Part shown: positions 18,227 to 28,057 of the stretch, one piece after another
How positions within the stretch are numbered: position 1 is the first letter of the stretch
Layout of the letters: each line of letters begins with the position of its first letter
Source of the DNA: Leishmania martiniquensis
Lineage: Eukaryota > Euglenozoa > Kinetoplastea > Trypanosomatida > Trypanosomatidae
Assembly (NCBI RefSeq): GCF_017916325.1
Contig: NC_090171.1
Location: 1,002,501-1,066,500 of the forward strand
DNA length: 64,000 bases
Direction of reading: 5' to 3'
Position numbers and translations under genes: made by a program
Notes under the pieces: model-generated
Seen by the model: only the letters and a program-made list of their open reading frames with translations
What the model was told of the DNA's origin: nothing
The model's database searches: none

Positions 18227-20459
18227 AGTCAACTGCGCACTTATCAGATGCATGCAATGCCCGAAGCCCCTTCCTCCCCGTCCTTCTCCCTTGCCTTGCC
18301 GGCTCCTTACCGGCCAAGAAGACGGCACGGGCTGCATTGCTGTGCGCTGAAGGGCAACTAAGGTGGAAGAGAGCAGCGCCGTGTACTGAAGCCATAGCTG
18401 AGAAGCAGGGAGCTTGGATGTACACGCTGCTGGCGCTCTTCCTTACTCTCTGCCCCCTCCCTCGGACGCGCACCTCTGGGCCTCTTCGCTGCCAGTGTCA
18501 CAGTGCACGCATCGTGTCTCCGGGAGCGCATCCTGCGGCGCTCTCACGCTCTTGAGAATGTGTTCGTGAAGACCCTCTCTGCCAGAAGTATCTGTCGCGC
18601 CGCCGACATCGTGTGTGCGCCTGCGTCCCGCTTGTGTGGTTGTGAGACGATGAGAGAAAGAGAGAAGTGATGATCCCATGGGGGTCCGATGCGCGCCTCC
18701 AGTCTCCCCTCCCCCCCCGCGTGCGCGCATGGCGGAGAGAGCAACGGACGGTGCCGAGCCGCCCACAGCGCCACTGGCCCCACACACCGAGGCTTCCCCT
18801 CCGAGCCGACCCTTTCTTGGGAAGGCGCGAGCAGTCGCACAGTCCACGCACGCGGGCGGGCACAGACACACACATGCGCGCGCTCATCACTGCGCCCACA
18901 AGCGCCCACGCCGCCATGGGCCAGCATCAGCAGCGCCCGCCCAGGCACGCACATACGTACACCACCGCCACCACCGCGGCGGGCGACGCCGAGGGGCCCA
19001 CAAGCAAACCCGTTGTCCCCCTTCCCTGTCGCCCCGCAGCCGCACTCGATACGCTCCGTGCCCGCACCTGAACAGGCGCGCCGGAGCGCAGCCGCGCACA
19101 CGACCGACTGCTCCACTGGGGCGCCGCGCTTGCACGCGAGATGCGTGTAGCGTGGGTCCCGAGCCAAAGTCCCTCGCCCATACAATGCGCTGCACGCACG
19201 CTCGCACACCGGTGCGGGAGTGGGTGGCGTAGGCAGCAAGTGCCGGGTGCCAGGGGCAACCCTAAGACAGCTTACACGCGTCACGAGGCACCGTCGTACA
19301 CACCCGCTGCTCGCGTGTCGGGCAGCGGGGCCACCGGCTGCCGCGGTACGGCACCCCTCAGCGGAGGGCTGGGCGCCTGCATCTCCGCGCTGGCACTCGT
19401 GCCGGTGTGCGGGTGATCCCGCGGCAGAAGCTATCGGCGCACACGGCGCGGCGCAGGCAGCACCTCTCGTGCTGCTATGAGCTGTGCAGCGAGCGCCATG
19501 ACGGGCGGCGCACCCGCCGTTGCATCCACCCCTGCGCCGTGCGCGCCCCTTGAGGGCGTCTGCGTGCGCGGCGGGATGCGAATGGAGCGCGCACCTGCGC
19601 GTCCCGCGGCGGGGCCCGTGCCACGCGGCACGGGCGTACTGCGCCAGTCTCCCCACCCGGTGGTTTCTACGCAACGTTGGGCAACACACGCGCGGCAGAG
19701 AGGAGTGGGGCACGCGCCCCCATCCTCCCCGCCTGTCGCATAACACCGTACAGTCATGAGCAGCTGGCGGGCGGCAGGTCGCCGCGGCGACCGCCACGCC
19801 ACGCAGAAGAGGGCTTATAGCACACAGACACACACATCCCGTCACGACGACGCGGCGGTGCGCGCTGCCGCAGCCGCCACGCCACGCGTGTGGTGTGCAG
19901 TGTTCCGTGTGCGCTGTGCCGTGCCATATGTGGCGGGCGCTACTGCGGCGTGTGGTGTGTACGTGGGCCACATGTGCTCCGCGCGGTGACCGTGTGCATG
20001 AGCATCTGTGCGCCAGCGCCGTGCTGGAGCGTGCCACTCCCGTGTGTGGCGCCGTGGCTGCGCGCGCGCGCCTGCTCCGCGGGCCCGCGTGTGCGGCAGC
20101 AATGCCTGTGCGGCGGCGTCCAATCCCGAAGCACCGCGAGGCGCCTTGGACAATCCTCCACACCCTGCGTGCCAACGCAGCTGATCTCTCGCGATATGTT
20201 GCCCCTTCCTCTTTATCTGTTTGTCCTCTGCTTTCACGAAGCCGCGAACGTTACCAATGGTGCACAAGCTGTCTTGGAGTGGGGATGAGTCCGGTGCGAA
20301 TCCATCCCAGCCATGATGCGTTGCTGTAACCCACGGCGCTGTCGTGTTCCGCTCCTCTGCTCCCTTAGCCTTTGCCCCCTCCCCCTCTGTCTTCCCCCTT
20401 CACGCTCTGCTGCCGCTGCTTCTCGGGGTGGTGCCTTTGGTGTGCGCTGCCTTTGCTGA

Positions 20460-20491
20460 GGCTTTTGTTTCCGCTTTCTTTCTCCTCGCAG
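20460..20491 (+). promoter_or_regulatory. Splice-acceptor-like site in the array unit (unit 2 shown)
   Basis: The tract GCTTTTGTTTCCGCTTTCTT continues as TCTCCTCGCAG, a textbook polypyrimidine tract and AG. The same site occurs in unit 1 (AG 17921-17922) and unit 3 (AG 23057-23058). It suggests that transcripts through the array could be trans-spliced here. Confidence 0.4.
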
Positions 20492-20566
20492 TGTACGTCA
20501 GCCCCGATACAGCAGGTGCCGTCTCTTTATCCCCTCCCTGCCATTCTGCGTGCGTTTGTACCGGTA

Positions 20567-20734
20567 ATGGTGGCGCGGCATGGCAAGAGAAAGGATGTTG
20601 TGTGCCGGGCAAGCGTGTACGCGGCCACAGTCGTCTCACCAGTCGCGTGTGCGGGTGTCCCGTTGTTGCTGTTGCCGGACCGCCCCGTGGCGCTGGTAGG
20701 GGGCGCTGATGATGTTGTTGCATGGTTGTACTAA
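20567..20734 (+). CDS. Small ORF of array unit 2, 55 aa, unproven
   Basis: Same 55-codon ORF with the same splice-acceptor-like context (AG at 20490-20491). The reading frame is unchanged relative to units 1 and 3, whereas nearby homopolymer tracts in the unit have changed length. Confidence 0.2.
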   Translation: MVARHGKRKDVVCRASVYAATVVSPVACAGVPLLLLPDRPVALVGGADDVVAWLY

Positions 20735-20796
20735 GCTCTTTGTGTTGATGGGGCGCCATCCTCGAGCTGCATTCGCCTTTCCCCTCCCCCTCTCGG

Positions 20797-23363
20797 AGTC
20801 AACTGCGCACTTATCAGATGCATGCAATGCCCGAAGCCCCTTCCTCCCCGTCCTTCTCCCTTGCCTTGCCGGCTCCTTACCGGCCAAGAAGACGGCACGG
20901 GCTGCATTGCTGTGCGCTGAAGGGCAACTAAGGTGGAAGAGAGCAGCGCCGTGTACTGAAGCCATAGCTGAGAAGCAGGGAGCTTGGATGTACACGCTGC
21001 TGGCGCTCTTCCTTACTCTCTGCCCCCTCCCTCGGACGCGCACCTCTGGGCCTCTTCGCTGCCAGTGTCACAGTGCACGCATCGTGTCTCCGGGAGCGCA
21101 TCCTGCGGCGCTCTCACGCTCTTGAGAATGTGTTCGTGAAGACCCTCTCTGCCAGAAGTATCTGTCGCGCCGCCGACATCGTGTGTGCGCCTGCGTCCCG
21201 CTTGTGTGGTTGTGAGACGATGAGAGAAAGAGAGAAGTGATGATCCCATGGGGGTCCGATGCGCGCCTCCAGTCTCCCCTCCCCCCCCGCGTGCGCGCAT
21301 GGCGGAGAGAGCAACGGACGGTGCCGAGCCGCCCACAGCGCCACTGGCCCCACACACCGAGGCTTCCCTCCGAGCCGACCCTTTCTTGGGAAGGCGCGAG
21401 CAGTCGCACAGTCCACGCACGCGGGCGGGCACAGACACACACATGCGCGCGCTCATCACTGCGCCCACAAGCGCCCACGCCGCCATGGGCCAGCATCAGC
21501 AGCGCCCGCCCAGGCACGCACATACGTACACCACCGCCACCACCGCGGCGGGCGACGCCGAGGGGCCCACAAGCAAACCCGTTGTCCCCCTTCCCTGTCG
21601 CCCCGCAGCCGCACTCGATACGCTCCGTGCCCGCACCTGAACAGGCGCGCCGGAGCGCAGCCGCGCACACGACCGACTGCTCCACTGGGGCGCCGCGCTT
21701 GCACGCGAGATGCGTGTAGCGTGGGTCCCGAGCCAAAGTCCCTCGCCCATACAATGCGCTGCACGCACGCTCGCACACCGGTGCGGGAGTGGGTGGCGTA
21801 GGCAGCAAGTGCCGGGTGCCAGGGGCAACCCTAAGACAGCTTACACGCGTCACGAGGCACCGTCGTACACACCCGCTGCTCGCGTGTCGGGCAGCGGGGC
21901 CACCGGCTGCCGCGGTACGGCACCCCTCAGCGGAGGGCTGGGCGCCTGCATCTCCGCGCTGGCACTCGTGCCGGTGTGCGGGTGATCCCGCGGCAGAAGC
22001 TATCGGCGCACACGGCGCGGCGCAGGCAGCACCTCTCGTGCTGCTATGAGCTGTGCAGCGAGCGCCATGACGGGCGGCGCACCCGCCGTTGCATCCACCC
22101 CTGCGCCGTGCGCGCCCCTTGAGGGCGTCTGCGTGCGCGGCGGGATGCGAATGGAGCGCGCACCTGCGCGTCCCGCGGCGGGGCCCGTGCCACGCGGCAC
22201 GGGCGTACTGCGCCAGTCTCCCCACCCGGTGGTTTCTACGCAACGTTGGGCAACACACGCGCGGCAGAGAGGAGTGGGGCACGCGCCCCCATCCTCCCCG
22301 CCTGTCGCATAACACCGTACAGTCATGAGCAGCTGGCGGGCGGCAGGTCGCCGCGGCGACCGCCACGCCACGCAGAAGAGGGCTTATAGCACACAGACAC
22401 ACACATCCCGTCACGACGACGCGGCGGTGCGCGCTGCCGCAGCCGCCACGCCACGCGTGTGGTGTGCAGTGTTCCGTGTGCGCTGTGCCGTGCCATATGT
22501 GGCGGGCGCTACTGCGGCGTGTGGTGTGTACGTGGGCCACATGTGCTCCGCGCGGTGACCGTGTGCATGAGCATCTGTGCGCCAGCGCCGTGCTGGAGCG
22601 TGCCACTCCCGTGTGTGGCGCCGTGGCTGCGCGCGCGCGCCTGCTCCGCGGGCCCGCGTGTGCGGCAGCAATGCCTGTGCGGCGGCGTCCAATCCCGAAG
22701 CACCGCGAGGCGCCTTGGACAATCCTCCACACCCTGCGTGCCAACGCAGCTGATCTCTCGCGATATGTTGCCCCTTCCTCTTTATCTGTTTGTCCTCTGC
22801 TTTCACGAAGCCGCGAACGTTACCAATGGTGCACAAGCTGTCTTGGAGTGGGGATGAGTCCGGTGCGAATCCATCCCAGCCATGATGCGTTGCTGTAACC
22901 CACGGCGCTGTCGTGTTCCGCTCCTCTGCTCCCTTAGCCTTTGCCCCTCCCCTCTGTCTTCCCCCTTCACGCTCTGCTGCCGCTGCTTCTCGGGGTGGTG
23001 CCTTTGGTGTGCGCTGCCTTTGCTGAGGCTTTTGTTTCCGCTTTCTTTCTCCTCGCAGTGTACGTCAGCCCCGATACAGCAGGTGCCGTCTCTTTATCCC
23101 CTCCCTGCCATTCTGCGTGCGTTTGTACCGGTAATGGTGGCGCGGCATGGCAAGAGAAAGGATGTTGTGTGCCGGGCAAGCGTGTACGCGGCCACAGTCG
23201 TCTCACCAGTCGCGTGTGCGGGTGTCCCGTTGTTGCTGTTGCCGGACCGCCCCGTGGCGCTGGTAGGGGGCGCTGATGATGTTGTTGCATGGTTGTACTA
23301 AGCTCTTTGTGTTGATGGGGCGCCATCCTCGAGCTGCATTCGCCTTTCCCCTCCCCCTCTCGG
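20797..23363. repeat. Array unit 3 (2567 bp)
   Basis: Third full copy. A one-base loss in a C run near 21368 (GGCTTCCCTCC versus GGCTTCCCCTCC in units 1 and 2) changes the frame of the long minus-strand ORF, showing that this ORF is not under coding constraint. The pyrimidine tract near 22945 is also slightly shorter than in units 1 and 2. Confidence 0.95.
23134..23301 (+). CDS. Small ORF of array unit 3, 55 aa, unproven
   Basis: Third copy of the same 55-codon ORF (AG at 23057-23058). The pyrimidine tract about 170 bp upstream differs in length from the other units, but the ORF is intact. The fourth unit ends before this point. Confidence 0.2.
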   Translation: MVARHGKRKDVVCRASVYAATVVSPVACAGVPLLLLPDRPVALVGGADDVVAWLY

Positions 23364-25355
23364 AGTCAACTGCGCACTTATCAGATGCATGCAATGCCCG
23401 AAGCCCCTTCCTCCCCGTCCTTCTCCCTTGCCTTGCCGGCTCCTTACCGGCCAAGAAGACGGCACGGGCTGCATTGCTGTGCGCTGAAGGGCAACTAAGG
23501 TGGAAGAGAGCAGCGCCGTGTACTGAAGCCATAGCTGAGAAGCAGGGAGCTTGGATGTACACGCTGCTGGCGCTCTTCCTTACTCTCTGCCCCCTCCCTC
23601 GGACGCGCACCTCTGGGCCTCTTCGCTGCCAGTGTCACAGTGCACGCATCGTGTCTCCGGGAGCGCATCCTGCGGCGCTCTCACGCTCTTGAGAATGTGT
23701 TCGTGAAGACCCTCTCTGCCAGAAGTATCTGTCGCGCCGCCGACATCGTGTGTGCGCCTGCGTCCCGCTTGTGTGGTTGTGAGACGATGAGAGAAAGAGA
23801 GAAGTGATGATCCCATGGGGGTCCGATGCGCGCCTCCAGTCTCCCTCCCCCCGCGTGCGCGCATGGCGGAGAGAGCAACGGACGGTGCCGAGCCGCCCAC
23901 AGCGCCACTGGCCCCACACACCGAGGCTTCCCTCCGAGCCGACCCTTTCTTGGGAAGGCGCGAGCAGTCGCACAGTCCACGCACGCGGGCGGGCACAGAC
24001 ACACACATGCGCGCGCTCATCACTGCGCCCACAAGCGCCCACGCCGCCATGGGCCAGCATCAGCAGCGCCCGCCCAGGCACGCACATACGTACACCACCG
24101 CCACCACCGCGGCGGGCGACGCCGAGGGGCCCACAAGCAAACCCGTTGTCCCCCTTCCCTGTCGCCCCGCAGCCGCACTCGATACGCTCCGTGCCCGCAC
24201 CTGAACAGGCGCGCCGGAGCGCAGCCGCGCACACGACCGACTGCTCCACTGGGGCGCCGCGCTTGCACGCGAGATGCGTGTAGCGTGGGTCCCGAGCCAA
24301 AGTCCCTCGCCCATACAATGCGCTGCACGCACGCTCGCACACCGGTGCGGGAGTGGGTGGCGTAGGCAGCAAGTGCCGGGTGCCAGGGGCAACCCTAAGA
24401 CAGCTTACACGCGTCACGAGGCACCGTCGTACACACCCGCTGCTCGCGTGTCGGGCAGCGGGGCCACCGGCTGCCGCGGTACGGCACCCCCTCAGCGGAG
24501 GGCTGGGCGCCTGCATCTCCGCGCTGGCACTCGTGCCGGTGTGCGGGTGATCCCGCGGCAGAAGCTATCGGCGCACACGGCGCGGCGCAGGCAGCACCTC
24601 TCGTGCTGCTATGAGCTGTGCAGCGAGCGCCATGACGGGCGGCGCACCCGCCGTTGCATCCACCCCCTGCGCCGTGCGCGCCCCTTGAGGGCGTCTGCGT
24701 GCGCGGCGGGATGCGAATGGAGCGCGCACCTGCGCGTCCCGCGGCGGGGCCCGTGCCACGCGGCACGGGCGTACTGCGCCAGTCTCCCCACCCGGTGGTT
24801 TCTACGCAACGTTGGGCAACACACGCGCGGCAGAGAGGAGTGGGGCACGCGCCCCCATCCTCCCCGCCTGTCGCATAACACCGTACAGTCATGAGCAGCT
24901 GGCGGGCGGCAGGTCGCCGCGGCGACCGCCACGCCACGCAGAAGAGGGCTTATAGCACACAGACACACACATCCCGTCACGACGACGCGGCGGTGCGCGC
25001 TGCCGCAGCCGCCACGCCACGCGTGTGGTGTGCAGTGTTCCGTGTGCGCTGTGCCGTGCCATATGTGGCGGGCGCTACTGCGGCGTGTGGTGTGTACGTG
25101 GGCCACATGTGCTCCGCGCGGTGACCGTGTGCATGAGCATCTGTGCGCCAGCGCCGTGCTGGAGCGTGCCACTCCCGTGTGTGGCGCCGTGGCTGCGCGC
25201 GCGCGCCTGCTCCGCGGGCCCGCGTGTGCGGCAGCAATGCCTGTGCGGCGGCGTCCAATCCCGAAGCACCGCGAGGCGCCTTGGACAATCCTCCACACCC
25301 TGCGTGCCAACGCAGCTGATCTCTCGCGATATGTTGCCCCTTCCTCTTTATCTGT
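23364..25355. repeat. Array unit 4, truncated (~1990 bp)
   Basis: Fourth copy, cut at about 25355 just after CTTTATCTGT, where it passes into unrelated sequence. It therefore lacks the last ~580 bp of the unit, including the splice-acceptor-like tract and the 55-codon ORF. Two further C-run insertions (near 24487 and 24664) interrupt the long minus-strand ORF. Confidence 0.93.
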
Positions 25356-26193
25356 CTCTCCTCTGTGTGCTGATGCCAAAGCGTCGGAGGAGTGTCGGCG
25401 ATGGTCATCGATCGGAGCGTTAAGCGGGACCTAAAAGTGAAATGGAGGTCGGCAACGGACGGTTGCGTTCCTCTTGTTTTTTCTTCTGTGGACTGTACAG
25501 AGCGTGAGTACATCTCTCGGCTGATATTGTTTCGATCGATCGCCTTGACGTTGTGTCTGCATTCTACTGTCGTCATGTGGAGCTAAGATGCGCGCTTGTA
25601 CATAATGTTGAGGAGCGGAATGGGGTGAAGGAATTCATGATCTCTGGAGGCCTCGCGCTGATGCGTCATGGCCCTTGAGCACCTTGGTAGTGAGGCGCTT
25701 TGTTTTGTCGTTTTCACTCTCTGATGCGGGCATGTCGCGCAGGCATCGCGAAGAGTAACGTCGCTCGAGTCATAAACTTGAGCAGATGCGGCCGTTCAGT
25801 CGCAAAAGCTGACCTTCATAATAGGGCTGCTTCTTATGCCTGCATGAGCGCCCTCAGAGGCTGTCCAAGTAGACCGTGCCGATAGATGTTCTGTCAGAGG
25901 TGATGGGAGCTCTGCCCATCCCTTTTTTTGCTTCGGTCTCTCTCTCACTTTTTGTTCTCCCTCACGGCAAGACGCTGATCGCTAGATCAGCGGGCTTTTG
26001 GCCCAGTCGTGCCCTTGACGTTTGCGCTTGCAGAGCTGACACACACGCACACAAGCGCATTCACCTCGTGTTAGACTTTCCACTTGCACTACCATCACTC
26101 GCGTTATCGTGTGTACTCACTCAAGCATTTGAGACACCTTAAACGGCACGCACGTTGGCGAGCTCGCTTCGGCGCCCACGTCAGGTGTGATTC
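25356..26193 (+). other. Spacer after the array and 5' region of centrin-like gene
   Basis: No gene is seen. The sequence is markedly less GC-rich than the array. A pyrimidine tract at 25918-25960 with AG at 25970-25971 is a good splice-acceptor candidate, and there is no ATG between it and the start at 26194. Confidence 0.6.
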
Positions 26194-26991
26194 ATGGCGT
26201 CCGCTTCGTTTCTCCGGGAAGACATTAAGGAAGTCTTCAGCATTTTCGACGAAGACGGATCTGGGGCAATCAGCATGCAGGATGTTAGTCGTGCGCTTTA
26301 TACCATAACCGGCCAGCGGGTGGCGCGGTCTGAATTGCTGAAGCTCATCGCCTTTGCTCAGGACGCAGTGGCGAAGCAACAGCAGACACAGCAGAGCCCA
26401 CAAGATCAGGTGGCACTTCCGCAGCGCTCGAAGGTGACGAGCGCTGGGTCACAACCTTCACAGCGTGGGGCGACAACGGTGGACGGAGATGTGGCGAGCC
26501 TCTCTGGTAACATGCGTCTCTCCAGCACGGCAGGCGAATCCGTCAGTGTCTCGAGTGCGCCCACAAAGTCCTCGATGATGCAGCAAGCCGCAGCTGCTCC
26601 TGAGGCGGCGGCAGCAGCCTCCAACACCTCCCCCTCCGCGGCTGCTGCGCGGAGTCAAAGTCGATTTATCTCGTCACATTCCCATTTGCTCGACAGCAGT
26701 GAGGGAATCGATCTAGACGTCTTTGAGCAGATCATCCTGCGCAAGTTGATGCACCGCAGCTATGAGGAGGAGTTGGCGTTCACGTTTGCGCTCCTTGAGG
26801 ACAAGTCGTACATCGGCTTCATCACGAAGGAGAGCGTGCGCCGCACCGCGGCTGAAACTGGAGAGTCGCTGACCGAGGCGGAAATTGCAGAGATGTTCGA
26901 CCCATTGGTGACAGGGGTGTCGACAGCCGCGGTGGATCTCTCAACATTTACGGAGCTTCAGCTGAAGGCTCGAAAGGCGGAAGACTCTTAG
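26194..26991 (+). CDS. Centrin/calmodulin-like EF-hand protein with internal insertion, 265 aa
   Basis: The N-terminus (FLREDIKEVFSIFDEDGSGA) is a classic centrin/calmodulin first EF-hand: loop D19, D21, S23, G24, I26, with Asp30 instead of Glu at position 12. A second helix pair (QDVSRALYTITGQRVARSEL) follows. Residues ~55-160 are a low-complexity Gln/Ser/Ala-rich insertion. The C-terminal ~100 residues regain centrin-like helices (DVFEQIILRKLMHRSYEEEL, ALLEDKSYIGFITKESVRR, TEAEIAEMFDPL), but their loops lack most calcium ligands. Centrins usually have about 150-190 residues with four contiguous EF-hands, so this is a divergent member that may bind at most one Ca2+. A basal-body or cytoskeletal role is plausible from the family but is not shown by the sequence. 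The start is the first ATG after the splice-acceptor candidate. Confidence 0.75.
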   Translation: MASASFLREDIKEVFSIFDEDGSGAISMQDVSRALYTITGQRVARSELLKLIAFAQDAVAKQQQTQQSPQDQVALPQRSKVTSAGSQPSQRGATTVDGDVASLSGNMRLSSTAGESVSVSSAPTKSSMMQQAAAAPEAAAAASNTSPSAAAARSQSRFISSHSHLLDSSEGIDLDVFEQIILRKLMHRSYEEELAFTFALLEDKSYIGFITKESVRRTAAETGESLTEAEIAEMFDPLVTGVSTAAVDLSTFTELQLKARKAEDS

Positions 26992-28057
26992 TCTTGGTAA
27001 TGCGCTCGCTGCGCTTGACGAAAAGTGGTGTTGCTGCGTGAAAAACGATGCCAGTGAGCATATCGTTGCCTACACATGTATGCTTTCTGCCTTCTTACAC
27101 CCACAGAGAGACAGAGACCGGCAGGCATACACTGTATGCAGACCTGTTGAAAGCGAGGGAATCGGATCCCTTTTGCAGAGGCCGCATCAGTGGGACCGCA
27201 TTCGAGCGCTTTCATGTGGCGTGTTCTTGATTTCTATTCACTGACTGCTCAAGTGAGGCCTCCGTCGAAGGAGAGGCCGACACACAGGCGACCTCGCCGT
27301 GGTGGGTATCTTTGCAGGACCTCGCGATGCACTTCCGAGGGACGGGCTGCCTCAAAATATGTAAATCCCCGCCGCAAGCAGAACCACAAGCAGAAATATT
27401 CTATCATACATGTCTAATGTATATGACGAAGACCAACGAGCGTGCACACCGATGCACGAGTCTGCAAGCGCATGAGCACCTGGTGCCCCAATACCTGTGC
27501 ACAGAAACTTTTTTTTTTTCAAAAGGGGGCGGCAGGGTCGCTCAGCTCGTGGTAGCGCCGCGACCCTCCCCATGCATACACGCAGGCGAGCACAAGCGTA
27601 CTGTATGCTTTTCGTGAGCAGGCATCATGTCTCGCCAGCGAGACTGTCGCAGGCGGTCATCGTGCCCTTCCCCGCCCATGTGTGCCCTTTCTTCGTCCCT
27701 CGCCCTTCCCTTTCTGCGATGGGGTTGGGGGTTGGGGAGAGGCGGGGGAGTGTGCCTTCCTTGGAGCCCTCTCTAATGCCGTACATCCGCTTTCTCTGCT
27801 CCCACCCTTGCAGGCATACTCCTCTCAGTGGCCAGCGTGCTTAGCTTTTTTTCCCAATATATATGACTATATAGCAGCCGACTCCACGAGAGCATCGGTG
27901 TGCGTCCTTTCGCTATTTCCTTCACCCACTTTGCTCTCGGTGACACCGCACCGCGCTACCGTCTTTTTCGTGTGTGTGTTTGTGTGTGTCTCCGCACTCG
28001 GTGTGTGACACTTTCGTTAAGGCCTTCGGGACCCCTTCCTGATCGGCATCCGTAGCA
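26992..28057 (+). other. Intergenic region, centrin-like to FYVE-like gene
   Basis: No gene is seen. It contains an 11-nt T run near 27509-27519 followed by a small stem-loop with a tRNA D-arm-like sequence (listed separately), then pyrimidine-rich and TG-rich sequence up to the next gene. Confidence 0.6.
27534..27567 (+). other. Stem-loop containing a tRNA D-arm/A-box-like sequence
   Basis: An 8-bp perfect stem (AGGGTCGC at 27534-27541 with GCGACCCT at 27560-27567) encloses an 18-nt loop. The segment TCGCTCAGCTCGTGGTAGCG also reads like a tRNA D-arm, matching 10 of 12 positions of the A-box consensus. No B-box or T-arm follows at tRNA distance, so it is not a complete tRNA. Confidence 0.2.

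Larger units (their letters stand above)
18227..20796. repeat. Array unit 2 (2570 bp)
   Basis: Second full copy, near identical to unit 1. Features include a 9-bp stem, 4-nt loop hairpin at 19614-19635, a 16-bp perfect palindrome at 19777-19792, a splice-acceptor-like site ending at 20491 and the 55-codon ORF at 20567-20734. Confidence 0.95.
15652..25355. repeat. Tandem array: 3.8 direct copies of a ~2.57 kb GC-rich unit
   Basis: The same sequence recurs head to tail. Using one anchor (AGTCAACTGCGCACTTATCAG), copies begin at 15661, 18227, 20797 and 23364, giving periods of 2566, 2570 and 2567 bp. The fourth copy stops at about 25355, roughly 1990 bp into the unit. Differences between copies are few: single-base indels in C runs, an extra CC in the second and third copies near 18705 and 21285, and a G/A change in GGCCACCTGTG versus GGCCACATGTG that separates copy 1 from the rest. 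No match to rRNA, spliced-leader RNA, 5S RNA or a known protein is apparent. Assembly collapse is possible, so the true copy number may be higher. Confidence 0.97.

Noticed and set aside
20260..20315. tRNA-like 3' half in the array unit (GGTGCGAATCC then CATCCCAGCCA)
   Set aside because: It resembles a B-box with one mismatch and ends in CCA, but the T-stem does not pair and there is no D-arm or anticodon arm upstream. The GGGATG/CATCCC stem is the only structure.
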